A DNA stretch of 15,142 nucleotides from Gp6-AA40 sp035649395 (lineage in GTDB: Bacteria; Acidobacteriota; Vicinamibacteria; Vicinamibacterales; UBA2999). Location of the stretch: positions 1 through 15,142 of the forward strand of contig DASRJR010000498.1 in assembly GCA_035649395.1 (NCBI GenBank). The letters run 5' to 3'. The notes below the pieces were generated by a model. It was not told the DNA's origin and ran no database searches. It worked only from the letters and a program-made list of their open reading frames with translations. Both the position numbers and the translations under genes were made by a program. The number at the start of each line of letters is the position of its first letter. Positions within the stretch are counted from its first letter, which is position 1. Below, piece by piece: positions 7,215-15,000 of this stretch.

Positions 7215-7237
7215 CGAGGCGATCCCTGATCGCCTCG
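7215..7237. terminator. Bidirectional hairpin between convergent genes
   Basis: CGAGGCGATC-CCT-GATCGCCTCG is a perfect 10-bp inverted repeat with a three-base loop. It lies exactly between the VOC stop (7199) and the stop of the convergent permease (7242). The position suggests a shared terminator for both strands. Neither side has a T-run, so termination may need Rho, or the hairpin may mainly protect 3' ends. Confidence 0.65.
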
Positions 7238-7241
7238 GTGG

Positions 7242-9605
7242 TCACTCGCTGCGAAGCGTCAGGAGCGGGTCGGTGCGCGCCGCGCGCAGCGCGGCCGGAA
7301 GAACGGCGGCCATACCGGCCACGAGCAGTACTGCGCCGGCGATGCCGCCGCTCAGCGGGTCCATGCGACCGCTTCCGACGACAAGGCCGCTGAGGGCTTG
7401 TGCCGACCACAGCGACAATAGCCCCCCTACCAACAATCCCGCTCCGACGACGACAGCACCTTGACCGAGCGTGGTCCGCACCAGCCGCATCGGGTTCGCG
7501 CCGAGCGCGAGACGCAGCGCCAGCTCCAGCCGACGTGACGCGACATCGTGCGCGGCGACCCCGAACATCCCGACCGCACTCAGCACGACGGCGAGCAACG
7601 CGAATCCAGTGAACACCGCCGTGAGGAGCCGACGCGCGGGCATCCCGGCCGAATCCGAGAGAACCTCCTCCATCGTCCGCACACCGTACACGGGGAGGTT
7701 CGGATCCAGCCGCGCCACTTCGGCGCGGACGACCGCGATCGTGTCTGCATCGGCGCGCGGGCTGCGAACGACGAGCCTGCTCCCAGGTGACGGATCCTGC
7801 AAGCCGGACTGGTAGACGGTGGGAAGCGGCGGCTCGTCGAGCGCACGATGTTTCACGTCGCCCACGACGCCGATGATCTCGACGAGTTCGGCGTCGCGGC
7901 CGAACCGGACGTGCCGACCCGTTGGCTGCTCGTTCGGGAAGAGCCTGGCGGCGAGAGACTGGCTGACCACGATCCGTCGCGGCGCCCGCGCATCGTCTTG
8001 CAGCGCGAATGCGCGACCGGCACTGACCGGGATTCGCATCACGCCGAAGTACCCTGGGTTGACCGTGCGCAGGACGGCCTCTCGTCCAGCGTCGTCAGCC
8101 CGCGCGCTCACCACGACGCGGCCTCTGTCGTGTGTCAACGGGAGCTCATCGACGACTGATACGGTCTGCGCTCCCAGTCGATCCTGCAGCGCGGCTTGGA
8201 GCGTCACATAGAACGATGCGACCTGCTCCGGGCCCGGGTAGACGGCCCGTGGAAGCGCCAGTGCCATCTCCAGCACACCGCGAGGTTCGAAGCCAGGATT
8301 CACCCTGAGCAGGTCGACGAGCGTTCGACCGAGGAGCGTCATCGACATCAGCAGCACGAACGCCAGCGCCACTTCCCCGCCGACGAATAGACGGCGGACA
8401 CGTCGATCGCCAGGAGACGAGGTGACGCCTCGGCGGAGCACGTCGATGGCGCGACGTCGAGCCGTCTGGACGGCGGGCAACCATCCGCTGATCAAGGCAC
8501 AGACGAGCGCCGCGCCAGCCACCACGCCAATCACGCGCCAACTCATGGCGATCTCGCGATTGGCGATGGCGCCGAACTGCTGCAAGGTAAGACGCTCGAC
8601 CACGGGCGTCATCCACCAGGCGATCAGCACGCCCACCCCTGTTCCTGCCGCAACGAGGGCGACGGCCTCGAACAGGACCTGCCTCATGATTTCGACACGG
8701 CGTGCACCAAGGGCGCTCCGGACGGCAAGCTCGCGGCGCCGATCGATCGTCCGCACCACCAGGAGGCCAGCAAGGTTAATGAATGCGATGAGCACGGCGA
8801 CGGCGGCGCCACCGGCAAGGAGGCCGAGCGTCTGCCGTCGGTTGCCCACGATTGCCGTCGCGACCGGCGTCGCGACCACACTCGAAGGCGGCCGCGACTG
8901 GCGGCTCACATCGTCCAAAGCGGATGCGAGCTGCATCGGTGAGGTTCCGTCGCCAAGCCGCGCCATCGCGAGTACGCGATAGCCCGTGCGAGCAGCATCG
9001 TTCACCGTTATCGGCAGCGGTCGCCACAGGTCCGATCTGTTGAAGCCGAACGTGAAGCGTTCGGGCAGGACACCGACGATCGTGTGAGTGCGGCCTCCGA
9101 GCACCAGAGGACGACCGACCACAGCCGGATCGGACGCCAACGTGGTGCGCCAGAACTCATGACTCACGATCACGACCGGTTGGGCGATGTCGTCGGCCTC
9201 GAACAGGCGTCCGGCGATCGGGGAGACGCCAAGCAGCCGGAGGAACCCAGGCGTCGTGTCGTTTGCGCTGAGGCGCAGCGCATCGCCGACGCCGGTCAGT
9301 GTCACGTTCGTGCCGTCGAATGCCTCGAGCGAGGCCAGTGCACCCGCCCGGCCGCGCCACGATTCGAACGTACCAAACGGGACGGCTCGCGGCGCCGCTG
9401 CCACACGCTCGTCGAGAGGCCTCTCGCCGAGGAGCACCAGCGTCTCGGGCGCCACAAACGGCGGCGGCGTCAGCAGTATCGCGTCCACGACCGCGAAGAT
9501 CGAGGCCCCCACGCCGATGGTCAGGGCCAGCGTCACCACGGCGGCGGCCGCACTGATGGGTGAACGACGCAGGCTTCGAACGAGGTGAAGGACGTCGGTG
9601 CGCAT
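7242..9605 (-). CDS. ADOP-type MacB/FtsX permease without prefix domain
   Basis: Second inner-membrane permease of the MacB/FtsX type, 787 residues from ATG 9605. It starts directly with MRTDVLHLVRSLRRSP and a first membrane segment (SAAAAVVTLALTIGVGASIF, about 18-37), so it lacks the N-terminal prefix of the 2627-1 permease. A periplasmic MacB core-like domain follows (about 50-255), then an FtsX block (about 260-385) with RRRELAVRSALGARRVEIMR, another membrane segment near 408, a second periplasmic domain, and a final FtsX block ending TDPLLTLRSE. The frame is open upstream to 9701, but the extra residues are not family-like and would overlap the divergent gene. No ATPase or PadR gene is adjacent. 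The ribosome site is weak. It may work with a distant ATPase or without ATP; the substrate is unknown. Confidence 0.92.
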   Translation of the reverse strand: MRTDVLHLVRSLRRSPISAAAAVVTLALTIGVGASIFAVVDAILLTPPPFVAPETLVLLGERPLDERVAAAPRAVPFGTFESWRGRAGALASLEAFDGTNVTLTGVGDALRLSANDTTPGFLRLLGVSPIAGRLFEADDIAQPVVIVSHEFWRTTLASDPAVVGRPLVLGGRTHTIVGVLPERFTFGFNRSDLWRPLPITVNDAARTGYRVLAMARLGDGTSPMQLASALDDVSRQSRPPSSVVATPVATAIVGNRRQTLGLLAGGAAVAVLIAFINLAGLLVVRTIDRRRELAVRSALGARRVEIMRQVLFEAVALVAAGTGVGVLIAWWMTPVVERLTLQQFGAIANREIAMSWRVIGVVAGAALVCALISGWLPAVQTARRRAIDVLRRGVTSSPGDRRVRRLFVGGEVALAFVLLMSMTLLGRTLVDLLRVNPGFEPRGVLEMALALPRAVYPGPEQVASFYVTLQAALQDRLGAQTVSVVDELPLTHDRGRVVVSARADDAGREAVLRTVNPGYFGVMRIPVSAGRAFALQDDARAPRRIVVSQSLAARLFPNEQPTGRHVRFGRDAELVEIIGVVGDVKHRALDEPPLPTVYQSGLQDPSPGSRLVVRSPRADADTIAVVRAEVARLDPNLPVYGVRTMEEVLSDSAGMPARRLLTAVFTGFALLAVVLSAVGMFGVAAHDVASRRLELALRLALGANPMRLVRTTLGQGAVVVGAGLLVGGLLSLWSAQALSGLVVGSGRMDPLSGGIAGAVLLVAGMAAVLPAALRAARTDPLLTLRSE

Positions 9606-9650
9606 CACCCGCTTTGACGATGAGCACCGCGGCCTGGTTGGAGGCGCCCG

Positions 9651-9659
9651 TAATATAGT
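9651..9659. promoter_or_regulatory. AT-rich -10-like island in the divergent permease/sulfatase gap
   Basis: TAATATAGT is the only AT-rich patch in the 64-base gap (9606-9669). Read forward, TAATAT would start transcription near 9663, only about 7 bases before the ATG at 9670, giving an almost leaderless mRNA with no ribosome site. Read in reverse, TATATT would start near 9645 and give the permease a leader of about 40 bases. No convincing -35 is seen on either strand. Confidence 0.4.
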
Positions 9660-9669
9660 CGTTACATCA

Positions 9670-11502
9670 ATGAGCTCGCGCCTGCGCGCTGCGCTGCCCA
9701 TCGCGACGCATCTCCTCCTGAGTGCCGGTGTCGCGTCGCTGTTCGCGTGGCGGTTTTCGCTGAATCCGCAGGCGGTCGCGGGCCACGTCCTCCTGCTCGT
9801 CGAGTGGAACCTCGTCCTGGCGGCGCTGCTTGCGGCCGCCGTCGCCTTCTGCAGATACGCCCGCTGGCCACTCCAGCTGTACGGCTGTCTACTCGCCGTT
9901 ACGTGGACGGTTCAGGTTTATCTCTATGCGCTGAACCTCGTCAGCAATCTGTCATGGGGCCGCAACATCACCGGCCGACTCGTCACCGCTTTCGCGCCGA
10001 CGGTGTGGTCGGGGCGAGAACCGTTTCCAGTCGGCCCGCTCGGGATCACCGCCTTCGGATGCGGAACGCTGTTCCTGATGCTCGCGCTCGTGGCGTGGCG
10101 GCGTCGCACGATCGATGCGGGCCTTCGGGAATGGGGCGCGGTCCAGGGCCGCCTGAAGGCGGTCCCTCCAGCGTTTGCCATCGCCATGGCTGCGCTGTTC
10201 GTAACGACGTTGCAATGGGGTGTCGACAGCCGCGACAGTCGACTCTGGAAAGACGAGCTCATCGCCAGCTTTTTCCGTCCCGTCGGCTACGCGTTCGAAC
10301 CGACCGCGCGGCGCAAGGCCGTCGCCGAGCGCGATGCGGTGCTGCGCGCGTCGTATCCGCGCGGCGTCGCGACGGCCAATCGCAAGCACGTGATCGTGAT
10401 CATGGTCGATTCGCTGCGCGCCGATCGCATGCAGGTCTACGGTTATCACCGGCCGACCACTCCGTTCCTCGATCGCCTGGTGCGAACTGGACGCATGAAG
10501 AGAGTGGAGGCGGCGTTCTCCACCTGTTCGGAATCGTTCTGCGGGATCACCAGCACGCTTGCCGGTCGCGAGTTCCGCGACATCAGCGCTCGGACGTTTC
10601 AATTGCAGGACGTGCTCGCCGACGAGGGCTATCAAACCTGGTTTCTGCTCTCAGGCAACCACAGCGCGTGGAACGGGCTCCCGCAGTTCTATCACTCGAG
10701 CGAGGACACGTTCTTCGACGGGACGCAGACCGAACGTTACACGATGGACGACGACCGTCTCGTCCTCGAGGGGCTCGAACGCGTGCCGCCCGCCTCGCGG
10801 GAGCGCCCGGCGTTCTTCTACATCCACCTCATGTCCACGCACTATCTGGGTGTGCAGTTTCCGGACTCGCACGTCTTTACTCGACCCGATGACCAGGTCA
10901 GCCCCGGGCTCGAGCCGTACAAGATCCTCGACCAGTTGAACAAGCCGGATCGCTACGACGACAAAGTGCGTCAGGTCGACGGCCTGATCCAGCAGCTGTT
11001 CGACGCCCTCGCCGCGAAGCACTACCTGGACGAAGCGATCGTCATCGTCACGGCCGATCACGGGGAGGGATTGGGCGAGCGGCACTGGGCGCACGGGTGG
11101 CACTTGTACGACGAGGACATCCGCATTCCACTGCTGGTCTATGACGTGCCTCAGGCGCGATATCCGGATCTGACGTTCGCGACCCAAATCGACATTGCGC
11201 CGACCATCGTCGATCGTCTCGGATTGCCGATTCCGGCTTCATGGGAGGGGCAAACGCTGCTCGCTCCCACCGCGGAGCGCTTCACCTATCACCAGACGTA
11301 CTTCCTGCCGAATCGTTTCGCGGTGCTCCATCGAAACGACCGGGCACTCTTCAAGTTCATCGCGACGCCGCAGTACGGCGAGGAGGAGTTGTACGACCTC
11401 ACCCGCGACCGCGGCGAGCAGCGCAACCTGGTGGAAGAACGGCCGGATGTCGCGACGTTGCTGCGCGGCAAAGTGCGCGCCTATCTCGAAGACGGTTCCT
11501 AA
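9670..11502 (+). CDS. Membrane-anchored sulfatase/phosphotransferase-fold enzyme (LtaS/EptA-like architecture)
   Basis: A 610-residue inner-membrane protein. Five hydrophobic segments at about 8-28, 36-61, 68-90, 124-143 and 166-182 are followed by a periplasmic alkaline-phosphatase-superfamily domain (PF00884-type, about 238-610). Metal-site motifs are visible: IMVDSLRADR (D247), TADHGEGLG (D463, H464) and GWHLYDED (H478). At the nucleophile position it has STCSESFCG (284-292) and lacks the classical Cys/Ser-x-Pro-Ser-Arg of sulfatases. T285-C-S-E-S-F resembles the Thr-containing site of LtaS (TSDSEF). Five TM segments plus this domain match LtaS and EptA, so it may transfer a phospho-alcohol group to an envelope glycan or lipid; hydrolysis of a sulfate is the alternative. 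ATG 9670 is preferred over an upstream in-frame ATG at 9598, which overlaps the divergent permease. It shares a 64-base divergent promoter region with that permease. Confidence 0.9.
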   Translation: MSSRLRAALPIATHLLLSAGVASLFAWRFSLNPQAVAGHVLLLVEWNLVLAALLAAAVAFCRYARWPLQLYGCLLAVTWTVQVYLYALNLVSNLSWGRNITGRLVTAFAPTVWSGREPFPVGPLGITAFGCGTLFLMLALVAWRRRTIDAGLREWGAVQGRLKAVPPAFAIAMAALFVTTLQWGVDSRDSRLWKDELIASFFRPVGYAFEPTARRKAVAERDAVLRASYPRGVATANRKHVIVIMVDSLRADRMQVYGYHRPTTPFLDRLVRTGRMKRVEAAFSTCSESFCGITSTLAGREFRDISARTFQLQDVLADEGYQTWFLLSGNHSAWNGLPQFYHSSEDTFFDGTQTERYTMDDDRLVLEGLERVPPASRERPAFFYIHLMSTHYLGVQFPDSHVFTRPDDQVSPGLEPYKILDQLNKPDRYDDKVRQVDGLIQQLFDALAAKHYLDEAIVIVTADHGEGLGERHWAHGWHLYDEDIRIPLLVYDVPQARYPDLTFATQIDIAPTIVDRLGLPIPASWEGQTLLAPTAERFTYHQTYFLPNRFAVLHRNDRALFKFIATPQYGEEELYDLTRDRGEQRNLVEERPDVATLLRGKVRAYLEDGS

Positions 11503-11544
11503 CCAGCAGTCAAACTTGCCCGGTTGGCGCGCTACAAGGGTTGA

Positions 11545-11562
11545 GGTTCGCCCTGCCGAACC
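11545..11562 (+). terminator. Small hairpin downstream of the sulfatase-like gene
   Basis: GGTTCG-CCCTGC-CGAACC, a perfect 6-bp stem 42 bases after the stop at 11502. There is no T-run. Position suggests a 3'-end structure, but such short stems also arise by chance in GC-rich DNA. Confidence 0.3.
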
Positions 11563-11589
11563 GCGCGAGAACCGGCCGAGCCGTCCGGT

Positions 11590-11784
11590 ATGGAACCTGC
11601 ACTCTGGACGGTCATGCGTGACACAACTGCGATCCCGGAGCTCGAGACGCCACCCAAGCCGCAACCCGAGCTGAAACGCCCGAAGCCAGAGCCCGACGTC
11701 AAGCGCCCGCCCGACACCGAGGTCGAACTCGAGAAGGACGATCAGGCCGACAGTGGACCCGACAAAGAGAACCCGCTGACGTAG
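11590..11784 (+). CDS. Hypothetical short Pro/Lys/Glu-rich protein with internal repeats
   Basis: An unrecognised 64-residue ORF. The body is almost free of hydrophobic residues and holds a tandem repeat: PKPQPELKR, PKPEPDVKR, then a looser PPDTEVELEKD. Its codons have the high third-position GC of neighbouring genes, and the repeat reads sensibly only in this frame, which argues for coding. The start could also be ATG 11614 (MRDTTAIPELETPP); neither candidate has a good ribosome site. No signal peptide or membrane segment is seen. Short acidic proline-rich proteins of this sort are usually disordered. An open frame on the opposite strand (11856-11239) also crosses the region, but it continues antisense into the sulfatase-like gene and looks spurious. 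It may not be expressed. Confidence 0.42.
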   Translation: MEPALWTVMRDTTAIPELETPPKPQPELKRPKPEPDVKRPPDTEVELEKDDQADSGPDKENPLT

Positions 11785-11925
11785 ACAAGTGCGCCTCACC
11801 TGCACTCGACTGACGCACATATCGGCGCGCGAGAGAATCAGGTGTCCGATACGCAAGCGCCGGCCGGCGACGCCTACGAAGACGAGCCGAGACAGGGCTA
11901 GGAATCGCCGCCCCCCGCCTCAGGC

Positions 11926-11940
11926 GATGGTGCTACCATC
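11926..11940 (+). promoter_or_regulatory. Hairpin / extended -10-like site upstream of the receptor gene
   Basis: GATGGT-GCT-ACCATC is a perfect 6-bp stem with a 3-base loop; GGC at 11923-11925 can add pairs with downstream GCC across a small bulge. The same bases contain TGCTACCAT (11931-11939), an extended -10-like string that would give the receptor a leader of about 70 bases. Promoter and hairpin readings are alternatives. Confidence 0.35.
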
Positions 11941-11981
11941 CTCGCCGCCAACCGAGCCGACGGTCCCGAGCTCGTTGGATA

Positions 11982-11997
11982 AGTCGTGATCGCGACT
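11982..11997. promoter_or_regulatory. Imperfect 16-base palindrome upstream of the receptor (candidate operator)
   Basis: AGTCGTGATCGCGACT matches its reverse complement at 14 of 16 positions, centred on GATC and ending 17 bases before the ATG at 12015. Size and position fit an operator for a dimeric regulator, but no known consensus is recognised. Confidence 0.35.
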
Positions 11998-12014
11998 GAA
12001 TGCGGGGGTGAGCG

Positions 12015-15000
12015 ATGGATCCACGAAACGTGGTTCGACTGCTCCTGGCAGTGATCTGCGCCGGCAGCCTCACGACCGGAGCGTACGGCCAGGCCGTCAC
12101 AAGCGAAATCACCGGGCGCGTCCTCGATGCATCCGAACTGGGGATCCCGGGCGCCACCGTCACGGCGACGAATCAGGCGACCGGTCTCGTTCGGACGACC
12201 GTCAGCGGCGCGGCAGGCGATTACACGATCGCCCAGCTGCCGCCGGGCAGCTACACCGTGACGGCGGAACTATCAGGCTTCAAGAAGGCGGAAGCACGCG
12301 ATATCGAGCTCACCGTCGGCATGCGGCGGACGCTGCCCATCACGCTGGCAGTGGGCACGGTCACGGAGGTGGTCTCCGTCACGGCTGAGACACCGCTCGT
12401 CGAGACGACCCGCTCCGATGTGGTTGGGTTCGTGACGTCGAGAGAAATCGCGAGTCTGCCGCTGCTCAATCGCACGTTTGCCGGGTTGACCGTCATCATG
12501 CCCGAGGCGCGCCCGGTCGGAAATTTCGATCCGACGAAGACTCGCATCGGCAACTTTGCCATGAGCGGCGGCGACGGCCGGCAGCTCGATGTCAACGTCG
12601 ATGGTGGCGACAACAAGGACAACGCCGTCGGCAGCCTGATTCAGAATTTCGCCTACGAGTCCATTCAGGAGTTCCAGGTGCTCCAACACCGATGGAGCGC
12701 CGAGAGCGGACGCTCGGTCGGTGGCGTCGTCAACGTGATCACGAAATCAGGTACTAACCAGATGCGAGGTTCGCTGTTTGGCAGCTATCGTGGCGACCAG
12801 ACGCGGACGATGGATTTCTTCGAGCTGCAGCGAAAGGCCGCCGACGCGTCGTTCGTCAAGCCCGAGTTCTCGCGGCACGAGTTCGGCGGATCCGTGGGTG
12901 GACCGGTGGTCCGCGATCGCGTCTTCTACTTCGGCGCGCTCGAACGCTTCCGTGAGCGCTCCAACAACGTCCTCACGCAGGCCGCCTTCAACCAGCTGAG
13001 CGTCGTCCCTGGCATCAACGTCAGTTCGAGCATCCCCACGCCGTACGACGACACGCTGCTCACCGCGAAAGTCGACTTCGCGCCGACCGCTGGGCAGACG
13101 CTGTTCGCGCGGTTCGCACTTCAGGATCAGTCGTCGCCGAACGATCAGATCCCCGTACCGGCGACTGCGGACGTGAATAATGGCAACACCAATACCACCC
13201 GCAACTACGACTTGGTCGCCGGCCACACGTTGATCATCGGGTCGAGTCGACTGAACAACGCGTCGTTCCACTACCAGGATTTCAACAACGAGATTCTGCC
13301 CAACGTGACTGGTCTGCCGTTCCTCGATTTTCCGAGTGTGGATACGGGGCCGAACATCAACACGCCCCAGCAGACGACCATCCGGAAATTCCAGCTGCGC
13401 GACGACTTCACGATGCAAAGCGGGGCGCACGCGCTGAAGTTCGGCACGAACTATATCCACACGAAGCTGGGAGGCTACTTCTACTTCGGCGCGTCCGGGT
13501 ACACGGTGGCCTGGTTCGACGACCCGCAGACGATCGCCACGAACGGCGCCACCTATCCTGGCGGATTCGCGACGCCCGGAGCGGTTCGCAACATCCAGTA
13601 CGCCGCCGGACAGGCCAGCCACGATCAGGTGTTCCATCAGCTCGCGTTCTACGGACAGGACGACTGGCGCGTCGCGGATCGGTTGACGCTGAATCTCGGC
13701 CTGCGGTGGGACGCCAACATCGGCAACCTGCCGGATCAGACCAACAACCGCACCATGGCGATTCTGCGCCAGATCAGCGAGCCGCTGGCACAGCGCCTGA
13801 CGAGTGATTCAGAGAAGCTTGCTCGCACGACACCGAGCTGGAAGGAATTCCAGCCGCGTCTCGGCTTCGCCTACGACACCGCCGGCAACGGACGTTTCGT
13901 CGTCCGCGGCGGCTACGGCATCTTCTACGATCAGCTCTTTCAGAACCTGACGCTGTTCTCGCATTCGCAGAGCGGGGCGGAGATCTTCTCCACGCTCATC
14001 AACCTCACGAACAGCGCAGTCGGCGTCGGACAGCTGGCGGGATTCCGCTACGGAGTCGATCCGCTGCCCGCCCCACCTTCAGCCAACTACGCGGTCCTGC
14101 CGGCTGGCTCGTTCGGACGGATCAACGATCCCGATGCGCAGGAGCCGTACGTGCAGAAGGCGTCGATCGGTTTCCAGAAGGCGATCGGCAAGGATTGGGT
14201 TCTGTCGAGCGACTACGTTCACACCAGCGGCACCGACGAACCGCGCTTCCTGAACATCAACCCGCGCATCGAGCGTGTGTGCAATGCCGCCTATCCAGGC
14301 TCGACGCCCGGCGACGCGCGCTGCGTTCGCGGCGTCAACACGCGGTACTTCGATCAGGCGTTCGTCGCCGCCGGTCTGGGCGCGGGACGGCTCGAGCAGA
14401 TCAACATGTTCTCGACGACGAACGAATCGAAGTTCGACAGCCTGGCGACGACAATGCGCGGGTCGTATGGGCGCAGCATCCTGTCGCTCAGCTACGTGAT
14501 CGGCCGTTCGCGAGCCTGGGGAGGCCAGCCGACCGCGTCGTACAGTGGCAATGGCATCGCGATCGCGCCGGAGAACCAGTTCATCGACGGCGAATGGGGT
14601 CCGACGCGGCTCGACGAGCGCCACCGCGTCGTCGCCAGCGCGGTCCTGGCTCTTCCGGTCGGCTTCGAAGTCGCGCCGGTGTTTCAGTGGGCGTCGCCAC
14701 GCCCGTACTCGCTCAATGCCGGGTTCGATCTCGACGGCGATGGATTGACGACGATCGATCGGTTGTGCGCAAGCGCGGATCCTGCGGCGGTCTTTGCCGT
14801 GCGCGGGAATGCGACTGCGATTCGCGCGCTGAACCCACTCGGATGCACGCAGGTCGGCATCAACAGTCAGCGGGACGGCTTCGTGGTCAATGCCGACGGC
14901 AGCGCGGAACAGCGCAGCAGCCGCTATCTCAACGTCGATCTTCGAGTGACGAAGACCTTCCCCGTTGGTCCTCGCGCGCGCCTCAAGGGATACGTCGACT

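Larger units (their letters stand above)
11785..12014. other. Non-coding leader region upstream of the TonB-dependent receptor
   Basis: These 230 bases hold no ORF I would defend; short frames on both strands are Arg-rich and lack ribosome sites. Three features stand out: a GATGGT-GCT-ACCATC hairpin at 11926-11940, a TGCTACCAT extended -10-like string within it, and an imperfect 16-base palindrome at 11982-11997. I recognise no riboswitch fold. Confidence 0.5.

Noticed and set aside
9598..9701. Longer starts for the divergent permease (9701) and sulfatase-like protein (9598), which would overlap head to head.
   Set aside because: The added residues are not family-like. Each shorter start begins right at the conserved N-terminus, leaving a normal 64-base promoter gap.
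11239..11856. A 205-codon minus-strand frame across the short Pro-rich ORF.
   Set aside because: It runs antisense into the conserved end of the sulfatase-like gene. Its Leu/Gly/Arg runs are what the Pro/Lys/Glu repeat gives when read in reverse.
11785..12014. A possible riboswitch or small RNA in the receptor leader.
   Set aside because: Only one short hairpin is visible and no known riboswitch core is recognisable.
12747..13637. A 296-codon minus-strand frame within the TonB receptor.
   Set aside because: It is entirely antisense to a well-defined receptor and shows no motif of its own.
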